Positions 11,401 to 22,135 are shown, counted from the stretch's first letter. The stretch: DNA of 64,000 bases from Sabethes cyaneus (GCF_943734655.1 NC_071355.1:137592951-137656950); one strand, 5' to 3'. Notes: generated from the sequence alone by a model not told the origin. Made by a program: numbers and translations.

Positions 11401-12872
11401 TAGGTGGAAACTCCGCAATAGACCAAATCAAGGTGACGTCATCTGGCAGATACTGGCGCCGTTGTTTACAAACAGAGCGCAGAGTCCAAAAAAGTTTCAG
11501 CTGTTTAGTCGGCTTGTTTGTTTGTTGTTTGTTGTTTAAACCGAGTTTAAACAGCATTAGGACTAAATTTAAAAAGCCATTATGCCTGTAAAATGGTAAA
11601 ACACACGCTACATTCGCTATAAACGAAAAGGAAAATTTTCCAAAATGTAAACAAGGGCGCCAGTATCTGTCAGTTGACGGTATGATGATTTGGTCTATAT
11701 GATTGAGTCTTTTTCTTCAACTCTAGCCGTCCTGTCTCTTTCTGTGTTGACGAATGGCATATACAGTATCCCCCCGCTAATCCGACACCCAACAATCCGA
11801 CGACTCAATAGTCCGGATCTCGCTAATCCGGAAAATTCCGAATTAAAAATCATTGAACTTGACTTCTTTCAATCGAACACTACCTTCTTTTGGCGTCAGA
11901 ATGGCACTCTTTCTAACTAAATGGAAATGGTACATAGTGTTGCTTCTAACTACGTTCACGTTTGCTATGGCCAAAATATTTTCATTGCTATTCTCAATAG
12001 ACTGATGTGCTTGCAATTATTTCGGCACTAACTAAGAATTTCCAAGTATTTTGTTGACGAAATTGAGCATTACTGAGTATAAAACATAGTTATTGCGTAC
12101 TTACGAAAAATATTTTCAAAAATTTTCGGAGTTGTTTACGTATGGATGTAAACAAAACCACATTTCAAACTCACGCTGACGTCAGTTTGACTGTCGGATT
12201 ATCGAGTCAAAATTCGCTAATCCGGCTATAAATTTGTCGGATTAGCGGAGCGGTACTGCAGTCGTAGTCACTTTTTGGTATTCTGCACCAAACAAGCTAT
12301 TCCGCTATCTCACTCTTTGTGTCTACCACCTCTTTCACAGCCTTTACGGATCTTCCTGCTGATCAGCGATTTATTGTCGAGCTTCCCGGCGTATTCCACT
12401 AACAAACCAATTCTAAACCAATTAACTGCGTTTATGTTTACAAATTCATTGATTTGCCAACTATGAACATTTTGCCACCACTCAATCAAATAAATCGTAA
12501 TCACATCGTAACGGAAATAATGATATTCTAGACTCCACAGATATGCAGCATTATGAAGATTTGGAACAGTTCGAAGACGCGCAAACTGAAGACATACAAC
12601 AATCTTACGTTGATGTAGGTAACGAATGGAGCGAGCTACAACAATCTGAACCGAAAAATTCTCCGTTGGCACAGGTCTTCCCAAGTCAGGCGAACCGAAT
12701 AACACAACTGACAAATGAAAGCAAAGATGAAATATCAACAAATGTAAATGATGCATCACGTTAAGCAAACCCTACAATAATAGTACGTTTTTTTCAGGTC
12801 TACGAAATTACAACATCGACACCGACTTCCAATAAACCTAAAAAGAAATGGCTCCAACGTTGGTTCGGTTAA
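8432..12872 (+). CDS. Secreted Gln/Asn/Thr-rich protein of unknown function, six exons
   Basis: I do not recognise this gene. Exons 8432-8577, 8638-8786, 8952-10480, 10543-10606, 12541-12743 and 12798-12872 are joined by GT-AG introns with matching phases, giving 721 residues and a stop at 12870-12872. The start MINRVGLVGILVLCASVLGLAG is a clear signal peptide, so the product should be exported. The remainder is low-complexity: many Gln and Asn, a poly-Thr run (STSTTTTTEATT), an exact-length 33-residue tandem repeat, few Cys and no known domain. The tail KPKKKWLQRWFG is basic and ends in Gly. Intron 4 (10607-12540) is swollen by two MITEs. If the donor after 10606 is not used, the frame runs on to a stop at 10750-10752, giving a possible alternative C-terminus. 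Transcript data are needed for the 10606/12541 join, which I chose because it is the only in-phase pair with strong sites. Confidence 0.8.
10160..10357 (+). repeat. Two tandem 99-bp units coding a 33-residue repeat
   Basis: Units 10160-10258 and 10259-10357 differ at only a few bases and encode consecutive Ser/Pro/Thr/Tyr-rich repeats (each containing SSLSP and STPQPTFVGKQNLPYN). It lies near the C-terminal end of the third exon of the secreted-protein gene and keeps the frame. Confidence 0.95.
11418..11698. mobile_element. MITE with ~40-bp terminal inverted repeats
   Basis: The left end ATAGACCAAATCA and inner part cagatactggcgcc are mirrored at the right end (ggcgccagtatctg ... tgatttggtctat). 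It lies in intron 4 of the secreted-protein gene. A second, partial copy is at 17560-17735. Confidence 0.8.
11764..12258. mobile_element. pogo/Tigger-like MITE
   Basis: Ends read CAGTATCCCCCCGCTAATCC and, at the right, the complement of CAGTACCGCTCCGCTAATCC, both followed inward by gaca. A TA precedes the left end (11762-11763). Such ends are typical of Tigger/pogo-derived non-autonomous elements; that assignment rests on general knowledge. It lies in intron 4 of the secreted-protein gene. No transposase is visible. Confidence 0.75.
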
Positions 12873-12974
12873 ATTAAAAATATTTAGTGATAACATGGAA
12901 CTGGTTTAATTATGTTTGTTGTTTTCCATTGTAATTGTTATTTATGGCTTTAATTGACACATTATATTAAGAAA

Positions 12975-12980
12975 AATAAA
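12975..12980 (+). terminator. Polyadenylation signal of the secreted-protein gene
   Basis: AATAAA lies 103 bases after the stop codon at 12870-12872, in an AT-rich stretch, and is the first canonical signal downstream. Confidence 0.6.
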
Positions 12981-13022
12981 AAAAAAATCATCTAATGCTG
13001 AACGTTTGTTTTACCATTATAG

Positions 13023-13093
13023 TGACACAAACTCGAATTCATACACCAACATGCAGATCTCGTCTTTCTATATTGGAAAGTTTAACAGAACTT
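13023..13093. repeat. Inverted dispersed repeat (pairs with 15211-15280)
   Basis: The sequence with 'actcgaattcatacaccaac' is the reverse complement of the block at 15211-15280. The two are 2.1 kb apart and enclose several other MITEs, so they could be ends of one larger element or two separate copies. Confidence 0.65.
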
Positions 13094-13129
13094 GCTATTT
13101 AGGTAAAATCATAGTGTCCAGGGATTTGA

Positions 13130-13550
13130 CAAGTTTATGTATGGGATATTTGTAGAACTAGTTATTATCTACAATTTTGCTGAATGATGTTTTACTGTAT
13201 CTTTTGTAGTTACGGAGGTACAATACTAGTACCTGAATGAATGAACGTTCACTTAGTTAATAAAGAGGTACCGTGCAAGCACCATATTCAACACAGTGCC
13301 TAATTCCGAACAGTTGCAAATTTTTGATAAATATTGACAAAATTCTAGCTATTTAAACAATTTATTTACTACATCTGATAATTTCATATTATTAAAATGG
13401 TTTAAATAGCTAGAGTTCTGTCAATATTTAAGAAAAATTTGCAACTGTTCAGAATTAGGCACTGTTTTGAATATGGTGCTTGCACGGGACTAGCATTGTA
13501 GCTCCATAACTACAAATTATACGGCAAAACTTTATTTTTTTAGCGAGTTG
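13130..13550. mobile_element. hAT-type foldback MITE interrupted by a second hairpin MITE
   Basis: The outer sequence belongs to the family seen intact at 59148-59539: it shares 'tatgtatgggatatttgtag', 'attttgctgaatgatg', 'aatgaacgttca' and 'tagcattgtagc'. It is split at its centre by a different palindrome, 13271-13487, whose ends are ccgtgcaagcacc and ggtgcttgcacgg and whose arms pair over about 75 bp. Beyond the insert the outer sequence resumes with 'actagcattgtagctcc'. Confidence 0.8.
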
Positions 13551-13867
13551 AAGGGCTGCAGTGTATTGCTAATTGGTTCCCGGCCCGACTCGCGAGTTAA
13601 CCATACAAACTAAGCCAGCCGAACTAACCATAGCGGGTCAATTGAACGCCGTTCCTCGAACCAAGAGGACTAAATTTGCCTTAGTTAAGCTCGAGATTTT
13701 TGTCGGTGAACTGTCATAGTCATCGTATCCAGTCGTATCCTTTTTTGTCCGCGTCTGACTTCTGACCGTTGCTTTCTTGATTTTTTATATGCGCATTACT
13801 ATTGTAACCTTTCTACCGCGCATCATTCATTTCCCATAGCTTGACGATTCTGTTCACTCTTGTCCTA

Positions 13868-13948
13868 TACTGCCGCTATTCGCATAACAGTCCCATTTAT
13901 ATAGGCAACTCCATAGAAAATATGACGGTTATGCGAATAGCGGCAGTA
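13868..13948. mobile_element. 81-bp hairpin MITE with TA flanks
   Basis: Ends tactgccgctattcgcataac and its complement, with TA on each side (13866-13867 and 13949-13950). The small size and TA flanks suggest a Tc1/mariner-type MITE. Confidence 0.8.
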
Positions 13949-13999
13949 TAATATATACAAAAAAAACCGTAATACCAAATATGTTGTAAAAACAAACCA

Positions 14000-14165
14000 C
14001 GTTAATTCAAAAATCGTCACAAAATAGACCGTGTTGATTCAAAGTCGTCGAAAAACCGCTTAAATTCAAAAATCGCGGAAAAAACCGCGTCAATTCGATG
14101 ATGTAAGCAAACCGCGTTAATTCAAGAATGGTCATAAAAAACCGTGTTAACTCCAAAATTGTTAT
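14000..14165. repeat. Degenerate ~33-bp tandem repeat
   Basis: Five or six imperfect units of the form aaaaaccgcgttaattcaa followed by aatcgtc run through this stretch. It gives a run of open frame on the minus strand that is an artefact of the repeat. Confidence 0.7.
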
Positions 14166-14430
14166 AAGTGTTAGCGAACAGGAGGGAATCATCGATAATA
14201 CGAAAACACTTGAGAAATCCGCGGAAACGTATTTATTACATCGGAGTAAAACAGATAACGTGTCTATTAATCAAGATATACATTTGCAATGTAGAGAAAA
14301 AAATTACTTTCATATTGTCCCTTACGAAAAGGGTGTATTCGCGCATCACGTAGCGTAAGTGCTGCCAACAATAAGAACCCACGATAATTCGAAAATCGTA
14401 AAAAAGTGTATAAAGAGGCTTGAGATGTAA

Positions 14431-14757
14431 GTATGAGACTAACCTAGATATTCGAAAATTTTCTTGTAAAGCCAGTACCACGATGTGACGAATGTGATCT
14501 TCATCACATTTTTTTATAAATTTAATATAATTGTAACGGTACTACACAATCAACCATAATTTGATAATTTATATTTAAAAATATTATGCACATGGTAGAT
14601 TTAAAGTGACTCGAAAACCTCGTGACAAATTTGAATTTATTATGTATATCTGAAAACAAAAATCAGGCATAATGAAAGAAGCCAATATAGTCCCTAAGTT
14701 GGTAAGCATTTCCTCCTATCAACGCTAATATGCAGAGATACAGCGCCCTACACGCTT
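14431..14757. repeat. Dispersed repeat, copy 1 (copy 2 at 35666-35980)
   Basis: Shares in the same order tatgagactaacct, ttttcttgtaaagccagta, gtcgaaaacct-equivalents, ccaatatagtccctaag and atagcgccct-type blocks with 35666-35980. No coding potential. The left boundary tatgagactaacct and the right boundary cagcgccctacacgc are similar in both copies. Confidence 0.75.
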
Positions 14758-14905
14758 AACTACAAATTATACAGCAAAATTGTAAATAATAATTCTTTCT
14801 ACAAATGTCCTGCATGTGACTTTGTCAAATTTTGCTCGGCTGAGACGGTACTGTCAAATGAATCAAAAATAAGTCAAAGTGATCGGACCATTCCTGATAG
14901 TGTCA
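14758..14905. mobile_element. Half copy of the hAT-type foldback MITE
   Basis: 'tacagcaaaattgtaaataa', 'gtcaaattttgctcggctga' and 'agtcaaagtgatcg' match the right half of the element at 59148-59539. The left half is absent. Confidence 0.65.
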
Positions 14906-15135
14906 AATGTTAATAATAAGGTGTTGGGAGTTTAGACTTCATTGATGGCATAATGGATCAAAATGTCCATTTGGACATTTTAAAGCAAAATTTGAAGCCA
15001 AGTGCCAACTAAATGGGGACAACTGCTCAAAAGTTATTGAAACTCACCTCAATCTTCAGACATCAATCCCATTCTAAACTTTTGGAAATATTTCGACAAA
15101 AAAAGTTAGAAACCGTCAAATTTTTAACAAACACG

Positions 15136-15195
15136 TCTATCAGACTACCACGTCAGCATAATCGATTAGGGCACCTCTGTCGCAGAAGGTTAAAT
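15136..15195. repeat. Short dispersed repeat (also at 17813-17870 and 18070-18110)
   Basis: 'cagactaccacgtcagcata' and 'gcagaaggttaaat' recur in reverse orientation at 17813-17870, and a shortened version (cagactaccacctcagccgc, then agaaggttaaat) lies at 18077-18109. It looks like remains of a small MITE. Confidence 0.6.
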
Positions 15196-15922
15196 AACAT
15201 GTCCCCAAAACTTCTGTTAAACTTTCAAATGTAGAAAGATGAAATCTGCATGTTGGTGTATGAATTCGAGTTTGTATCACTGTATATTTTTCATTTGAGT
15301 CGTAATCATATCTTCTACTGGCAGAAATCAATAGATTAAGGGGGACTAAACTGCGATTCAATGATTTATCAGTGCAGATTCCGAGTAAATTTACTACATT
15401 GGCATAGATGGGTGGCTACTTTGACAGCTTGAATCTATCGTTAACATGTGTTCTTTACAGGGCATAGTTGCTGAGTTATGTGTGAACGTTATTTTAGAGC
15501 GGTTTTGATGTAATATTTCGTTATTGGCAAATACGATATCAACAGGTGGTTAGTACTTGTTGAAAAATTGCAGCAGCGTTTTCATCACTCACATATCAAT
15601 TTTGAAAATGCGATGAGAAGAATTTACAAAATATATTTCGCTTTTCCATAATTTGATCAAACCCCGTCAAGCGCCTGGTGGGGCAAAAGTGCGATTCATG
15701 GACGAGGCAAACTCAAAAAACATTTCGTGCGACTATCGCTACCAGCAAATATTTGTCTAATTCGAAATATGTACTATTTTCCAGAAAAATAAAAAAACTT
15801 CGGACGTTACAAATTTTTCACACCCGTTCCACATATTTTCCGAGATGTGTTAAGATAAAAATTTGCAGGAATTTGGGATGTTTGACTGAAACCTGGGGTG
15901 TGCAGAATTAGGTGCATTTACG

Positions 15923-16240
15923 CTATTTCACATGTACCAAGTATACAAATATGATGATATAGTGAAGGTAGTGTAATGTAGCAGGCTGCGGTGGGCTGGA
16001 CACGTGACCAGAATGCCCGACGGAAGAGTAGCCAAAACTATTTTCAGCAGAGAACCAGAAAGAGGCCGTAGACTCCGAGGCAGACCCCGCACACGGTGGG
16101 TGTGTGCTGTCGAAGACGATGCACGTTTAGCTGGTGTTCGTGGGGATTGGAGAACGGCAGCCCAGGACCGACGGTACTGGAGAACCATAATTCGCAGAAT
16201 CGGTAACGGATTGTTGCCACTAAATTAAAGTAAGTAAGTA
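15923..16240 (+). mobile_element. 5'-truncated 3' end of an RTE-type retrotransposon
   Basis: This stretch is highly similar to 29684-30000, the 3' end of the element at 26625-29998. It encodes the terminal part of the reverse-transcriptase protein (GRRLRGRPRTRWVCAVEDDARLAGVRGDWRTAAQDRRYW region) and ends in the same short tail (aaagtaagtaagta). It starts abruptly at 'atgtaccaagtatacaaata', as expected from incomplete reverse transcription. Confidence 0.9.
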
Positions 16241-16994
16241 CAGTATTTCATTACGAAGAGTTTTGCTGCTGAAGACAGCAAGTTTCTATTTGTTATACTT
16301 TCTAGTAAATACTTAATTCCAAAATCAAAACTTTATTTATACAATAATGTACGGACGCATACTTTTTCTGAAGTCATCAACCATGCAGCCTTTCTTTAGC
16401 ATGAGTTCTGAACTGTACTCATTAAGAATTAAACATTTTTCGAATTTTCTGCGATTGTGGCACCACAAAAACAAGTCGGCTTCAGGTGCCTGGAACATTA
16501 TGCTTTAAGTATAAAATTGCCGGTTTCTTTATCTTGTAACTTATTTAAAATGAAACGAATATATTTCATGTCTTAGCATAGGACATAAACATATCGTTCT
16601 TATAACATGTGGTAAGAACGATACGTATTATGTACTATGATAATTTATAGGTTGATTCCTAATAAAAATGACTTGAAAAGATCTCTTGTACAAAAATGGT
16701 CAGCAATTCATACCGAAACATTTGAGAAATTAGTTAATTTTATGCCAAACGGATAGAAATCTGTAATCAAAAACGTAAATGGTCCACCATTGTAGTAGTT
16801 AAGCAAGAAACTACAATTATTTCAATTAATAACTGTCCCAATACTTTTTTGGTACAAACTGTATGGACTATTTCTCTATAACCGAAAGTTTTTCTTCTAC
16901 TACTAAACACAAATGTGTTTTAAATAAACATTTTCCTAAAAATATATATTGGCATGATTTGCAAACGTAGAGCCCTATTATGTAAGTTGTTTCG

Positions 16995-17080
16995 ACATTG
17001 GAGGAGTTAGCGCTCATTTCCAGGGGGGGGGGGGGGGGTCTATAGGCCCCGGCATTTTTTCGACCATTTTATTTCGTCGG
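16995..17080. repeat. MITE fragment with a 16-base G run
   Basis: 'gttagcgctcatttcc', then 16 consecutive G (17023-17038), then 'tataggccccggc' and 'cgaccatttt'. The order matches the arm of the hairpin element at 21529-21666, where the G/C run is 7-8 bases. The long run may be slippage or a sequencing artefact. Confidence 0.6.
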
Positions 17081-17187
17081 CATACTAAAATTAAACTGTT
17101 ATGCATATAAAAATTACTCTCAGGTTTTTATTATGTTAAGTTATCTTTCTCTTAAATTTAATAAGCCAGCTTTTTCCAGGGGAGCTT

Positions 17188-17310
17188 AAAGGCCCAAACA
17201 GAATGCTGCGTTAACGCATCCGTCAGCGTCAATTTGACAGTAAACCCATGGGAAAACTGTCAGAATGACGCCGACGGACGCGTTGACGCAGTATTCTGTT
17301 TGGGCCTTAA
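17188..17310. mobile_element. Hairpin MITE, ~50-bp arms
   Basis: ggcccaaacagaatgctgcg pairs with cgcagtattctgtttgggcc, and the complementarity continues inward to a loop around 'aaacccatggg'. TTAA lies at both edges. An open frame on the plus strand here is created by the palindrome. Confidence 0.8.
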
Positions 17311-17559
17311 CCCCCGGGTTCCGCCAATGCATGTCGAGCAACTCGATTCAACTAATCACCTCAGCCATTATCGAATGTCGAGTCGAGTGCGAAAGGAACG
17401 AGCAGCATATCGGCAAAAACAAAATAAGCTCAGCCATGATTTCCTGACGGTTGAGTAACTCCACAAAATGTGTCGCGTGTGACTTATGTTCTACGAAAAG
17501 TCAACCAGATAATATAATTTTGACTAACTGACTGCCTTTTTCGTTTATATCGAATGCAG

Positions 17560-17735
17560 AACGTGTGTTTAACATTTTACAGGCATAATAGCTTTTTTTA
17601 AGTTAGTCATATTGCTGTTTAAACAACAAACTTGCTTTTTAAACAACTGAATCTTTGTTGGATTCTGTCGTCTGTTATGTAAACAAGGGCGCCAGTATCT
17701 GCCAAATGACACCACCTTGATTTGACCACATATAA
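17560..17735. mobile_element. Partial copy of the 11418-11698 MITE family
   Basis: 'gtaaacaagggcgccagtat' and 'ttgatttgacc' match the terminal repeat, and 'attttacaggcataatagct' to 'gctgtttaaac' match the interior in reverse orientation. The left terminal repeat is missing. Confidence 0.7.
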
Positions 17736-19071
17736 TTAACGAAATGATTTTCATATGCGAGACAATAAAAACAACGTAAAACTTCCCCGCACCAATCTCT
17801 CTAGAGCTAAATTTAACCTTCTGCGGTTGAGGTTCCCTAATCTTAACGATTATGCTGACGTGGTAGTCTACTGGACACTGAAACTTAACTTAATAATTCC
17901 TAATCTTGATTAAGGAAATTCAGAACTTAATTAATTTAGAATTCTGTACATATCTTTAACAACCTATTGGATGTATAATTAGATCGCAGATATGTGTCGG
18001 GAAGACGCTGCAAACTTAAAAATCAAAATACAACGCTTGACGCATCTGTTGCATTTTTCTGATTTCTGGTGTCTGTCAGACTACCACCTCAGCCGCAGAA
18101 GGTTAAATCGGGTTTTTTTTTTCATTTATCTTAGTTCAATGACTAGAATAGCAGATAAAAAAAACGGCAAAAATTGTCCCATTACTGGCATAACTTAGTA
18201 TAAGAATAAGCAATGCATGCATTTTATCAAGATATTTCAATTGCAAGTAATACATACATCCGGCAATGTTTTGAAGAATTTCATAAAATTTTTCTGCTGG
18301 TTCGCATCTGTTGAAAACAAAAATTTGTGAGTCGAGTAGGTACATAGAAACCATAAAACATGAAAGCGTGCTTACCTAAATTGAGACATTGTAGTGGTTT
18401 CAAATTTGCCATGTTTACAGCAGATCTGTTTTGAAATATTTGCAAACGAACAAATCTATACGGAGCCTAACAAAACGATCGAAACAAGTGCTTTCGGTGT
18501 TTGGTGCTTATTTAGATCATGTTATTTAATTTGACTATCAATATTTACTGAGCAGTTTCAAGGAACACAGTTTGAATGATACAATAAAGTTACCACCGAA
18601 AATAACACGAGAGCTGTCAGAATTCAGAATGTCCTTTCCCGCTAATTTTATTTTTAGTTTTTGTTATTGCTAGCACAAATCAATCTCTTGTACTCTCATG
18701 GAACTGCCGTATGAAAGTATATGAACATTTGTGCACAGTATTCTCTACCCTTTGCACGCTTTGCACTCTTTAACAAATCGCTATTCTGCTTCACGCAAAC
18801 TCGAAACTAATGTAGGTGTCTCCCCAGCGGCGCCGTCGGCGCCGTCATATAGAGAATAGCGAATGTCTTTTTCTATCTTTTCTATGTTTTCCACGTTTTC
18901 AAACCTTTCGCTAAATAAATATATCAGTTGCTAAATTCCCCTCCATCCAGAAGTTAAAATTGTCTATCAGATGTCGCTGATCGACGCAAGTAAAGCTAAA
19001 TACATTGACCGTCAGTATACGTCAATAAATAGCAACGTAACGGAACGGAACGTCTGTGATGCTCATGGGAT

Positions 19072-19378
19072 TAGTGATGTCCGAAATTTTCAATTATTCG
19101 ATTACCGATTAATCGATGAGCGTTGTCTGCACTAATCGATTAATTCAACTCTTCGTTTCAGTGGTGTTCGATTTAAATATTCGAATATTTCTTTAATTAA
19201 TTCGATTAATCGAACGATTATGAATGATTAACGAGCATTATTCGGGCATTATTCGTACTCAGTGAACTATTCGATTAATTCAACTACTCGTGCTGGCAGT
19301 ATTCGATTAAAAATTATTCGAATAATCCATGTGTTATTCGATTAGTTGAATTAATCGAACGATTAACGGACATCACTA
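19072..19378. mobile_element. hAT-type hairpin MITE with perfect 8-bp target duplication
   Basis: 307 bp. Ends are TAGTGATGTCCG and CGGACATCACTA; the interior is made of aatcgattaatcga-like palindromic runs. Both sides carry the identical octamer catgggat (19064-19071 and 19379-19386). An 8-bp duplication is the mark of hAT transposases, which must act in trans because nothing here is coding. Confidence 0.93.
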
Positions 19379-19424
19379 CATGGGATGAATGTTCATTTTG
19401 CTAATCGCTATCAGCCGTATAGCA

Positions 19425-19590
19425 TTGTAAATACAAGAAGTACAGCAGCTTTATTCAGCAAAATTGTAGATATTAACTAGTTCTATAAAAGTCCCATATA
19501 TATATAAGTGTTCCAAATTTTGTTTGGCTAAGACAGTGCTGTCGAATGAATCAAAATTGATTCAACGTGGTTGAGCCATCTATACTGTTA
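19425..19590. mobile_element. Half copy of the hAT-type foldback MITE
   Basis: 'tttattcagcaaaattgtag', 'cgaatgaatcaaaattgatt' and 'gagccatc' follow the order of the right arm of the element at 59148-59539, with more divergence. About 19600-19970 holds no gene that I can see. Confidence 0.6.
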
Positions 19591-19979
19591 ACATAAATCC
19601 GTTCTTATCAATTTCAGATTTCATTACACTTTCTAGTAAACTTGCTGCAGTATTTTGAACTGTGTTCTCCAATTCCGCAAGAAATCAGTTATAATTTCTC
19701 CAGTGCTGTCCTATTCAGCTGATTCCGGAATTAATCCAAGCTCCGATGATGTTCCGTAAAAATGGTACAATTGTTCTTCGGTATCTTCATCCGGACTATA
19801 ATTTCTTAGAGAATTCTCGAAGAACTCTGAGAACTTCCAAAATCAGAATCATCTTCAGATTATTGTTGCGGCTTAAAAATCACTGAAACAGGTTCAATAT
19901 GTATTTCGCAAAATGTCATAAGAACTGAAATTTTTAGTAAGTTGTGTTATTATTCATTTGAACTTTCCGACTGAATTTC

Positions 19980-21010
19980 CCTTTGGGATGTGGGGGGCTG
20001 GATTTACAAGAAAAAATCTGACATAGCCTAACCGAAAGGAGAGTTTATTCAGGAAATCCGGAATTATTTTCAGTTAACCTTTCGTTACTCGCGTCAACTT
20101 GGATTTTTAGGCGTGCTAAAACCTTACAGAATTCACTCGTCTATACTAATACCACTCGGTGAAAAACTTATGAAACTTTTTCCACCGTTTAAAAGGAGGG
20201 TTAAAAGCTATTTTGGTTTAAATTGGATCGACGTGGATGTTTTTGGTTGTAAGGCAGACGAACAAGGCGATGTATCCCTCTATGTGCTCGGCTTATAGCG
20301 TCCTAGCTTGTTGGTAATGAGACCAGCGTAATCCATTCCGGTGATTTCAAATGGGAAAGCAGGTATCATGCAGTTGCACGGAAGATTTCCCATGAATTGA
20401 TAGGTTCTCTTCGAGTTAACATAAAAGCAACTGATGCAAATTGAAATAATAGAAGAAAAATCTTAAAATTTTGCCTCCCTGTTGGCATTGAGGTACGTTA
20501 TATGTTCGTATCTCGGCTGGGAGAGGCTGTTAGAGTCCATAGAATCGAGTTTCTTCAAGACGCGGCGACGGTGCTGCTGACAACTTATCCTACATGATTT
20601 GCCACATCGCTCTTGGGGTGATCCGACGAGCAGATACCGAAACGAGAGGTATGATTTTCAGTTAAGGTAGCTAGTTTCTTGGCCCCGCAGATGACTTTGG
20701 TATTAAAGCTAGAAAATTTGTCACAGCAGAGCGCTAGACTGAAAGCCGAGGCTACGAGGATTGGGCTTAAAATAAACGCGTCGAAGACCAAATACATGAA
20801 TGACAGTAATCATTGAAGGCGACGAACCGAAGGTAGTAGATGAGTTCGGGTATGTGGATCGTTGGTGGCCGGGGACACAAATAAGGAGATCCAGTGACGT
20901 ATTCAAGCGGGATATCGAGCCTACGTTGCTCTTCACAAGACGCTTGGATTAAGAAGCATACGCTGCCGCATGAACCTGACAACCCAAGTAACAATTTCAG
21001 GCTGATCAAA
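19980..21010 (+). pseudogene. Degenerate non-LTR reverse transcriptase remnant
   Basis: Plus-strand fragments in changing frames resemble the C-terminal half of RTE-type reverse transcriptase: a helix-like piece 'RIGLKINASKTKYM' near 20760-20800 (compare the palm piece after FADD), then 'VIEGDEPKVVDEFGYV' and 'NKEI' pieces near 20810-20900. Stops and frameshifts are many. The block shares its leading 'tgacatagcctaacc' and 'tctcggctgggagag' with 39875-40640, so the two are copies of the same old element. Not functional. Confidence 0.7.
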
Positions 21011-21427
21011 CGCTTTTATAGCTGATTTTATTCAACCTGTGGCTGATCTATGGTTTAGGTTTAGAAATAAAAACCTTTTTTCAGCTCTTAAATATCTAAA
21101 TCTGGTGATTTTATCAAGCTTCAGGCTAATTAATAGCTGCTTTCGAAGCTGCAATTAAGCTTAATAGAAACTTTTTTGCGCTTTTAAATAGCCAATTTGC
21201 GCTATGCTGTCAATTCTATTTTTAGAACGAGAAATAGTTTTGCAATCTGCTTTTCCAGTCGCTTAATCAACGCTTCATTAACCTTTATGCAGCCAAAAAA
21301 AATCTATCTTTAAATTTAAAAAATGAAACGCGGCCTTTTTTTATTTTGCTGTAAAACATGTTTCGAATTAATTTCGAATAACTTTAATTCGTATAAGTAA
21401 GCTAGCTAATTAAAAATGCATGTCTTT

Positions 21428-21495
21428 TTTTCCGGGAATTGAACCCGCCATCTTTTGATCCATAAGCACTCACCGTATGATCCACCCCATTTGCA
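21428..21495 (-). repeat. Possible tRNA-derived sequence
   Basis: Read on the minus strand there is a B-box-like GGGTTCAATTCCC and, upstream of it, a plausible A-box-like tggatcatacgg. The arms do not fold into a clean cloverleaf, so a SINE or tRNA fossil is more likely than a tRNA gene. Confidence 0.3.
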
Positions 21496-21528
21496 TCTGC
21501 AGAACAGACAGTGAGAATATCTTTCATT

Positions 21529-21666
21529 GGCGGAACTAGGGGGGGGCTAGCCTAGGAGAGATTTAGCCCCCCCTAGAAAAATTGATTTGGCCGACCAACA
21601 AAATGGTCGAAAAAAAAATCTGGGGCTATAGCCCCCCCTAGAAATGAGCGCTAGTTCCGCCAATGA
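21529..21666. mobile_element. Hairpin MITE with G/C runs
   Basis: Ends attggcggaacta and tagttccgccaat; the interior contains paired G and C runs (agggggggg, gccccccc) and 'atggtcgaaaaa'. Fragments of the same family occur at 2836-2895 and 16995-17080. Confidence 0.8.
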
Positions 21667-22135
21667 TATCTTTACACCTGAAGCCTAGCCGGCCTAGCGT
21701 GAAGCAGTCGATAATGTCGATAACGGATAAGCTTTTGCTGTCAGCCGAATTGCGAAATTCTATGATCTGACAGTAAATGTGCTGTGAGCCGAAAAAAAAC
21801 TTGGTAGAAGTTTGTAAAGCCACTTTAACACCTCTAAGCAGCCCTAAAGTAGTTTGAAAGCTGTGAGCCTAATGAAAGCTTTCACTCTACATTTTAACAC
21901 CTTTAAGCAGCCGTAAAACGGTTTGATGTTTATGGCTGTTGAGAAGCAGATTGTTTAGCAGAAAAATCCGCTATTAAGCTTGTTTATGAGCTTTTGGGAG
22001 AGAACTGGTTTGAAAAACTTAAAGTAGCTTAAACATCGCTTATTTAAACACCGTTTAAGTGCTTACTTTATGCAGCTTTGATCACCTTAAACCAACCCGT
22101 AAACAGCCATTGCTCTTGCAATTCAGCTACCGTTG

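Noticed and set aside
12310..12768. 152-codon minus-strand frame
   Set aside because: Overlaps coding exon 12541-12743 of the plus-strand gene and has no recognisable motif.
17234..17458. 75-codon plus-strand frame
   Set aside because: Half of it is the arm of a hairpin MITE, and the rest shows no motif.
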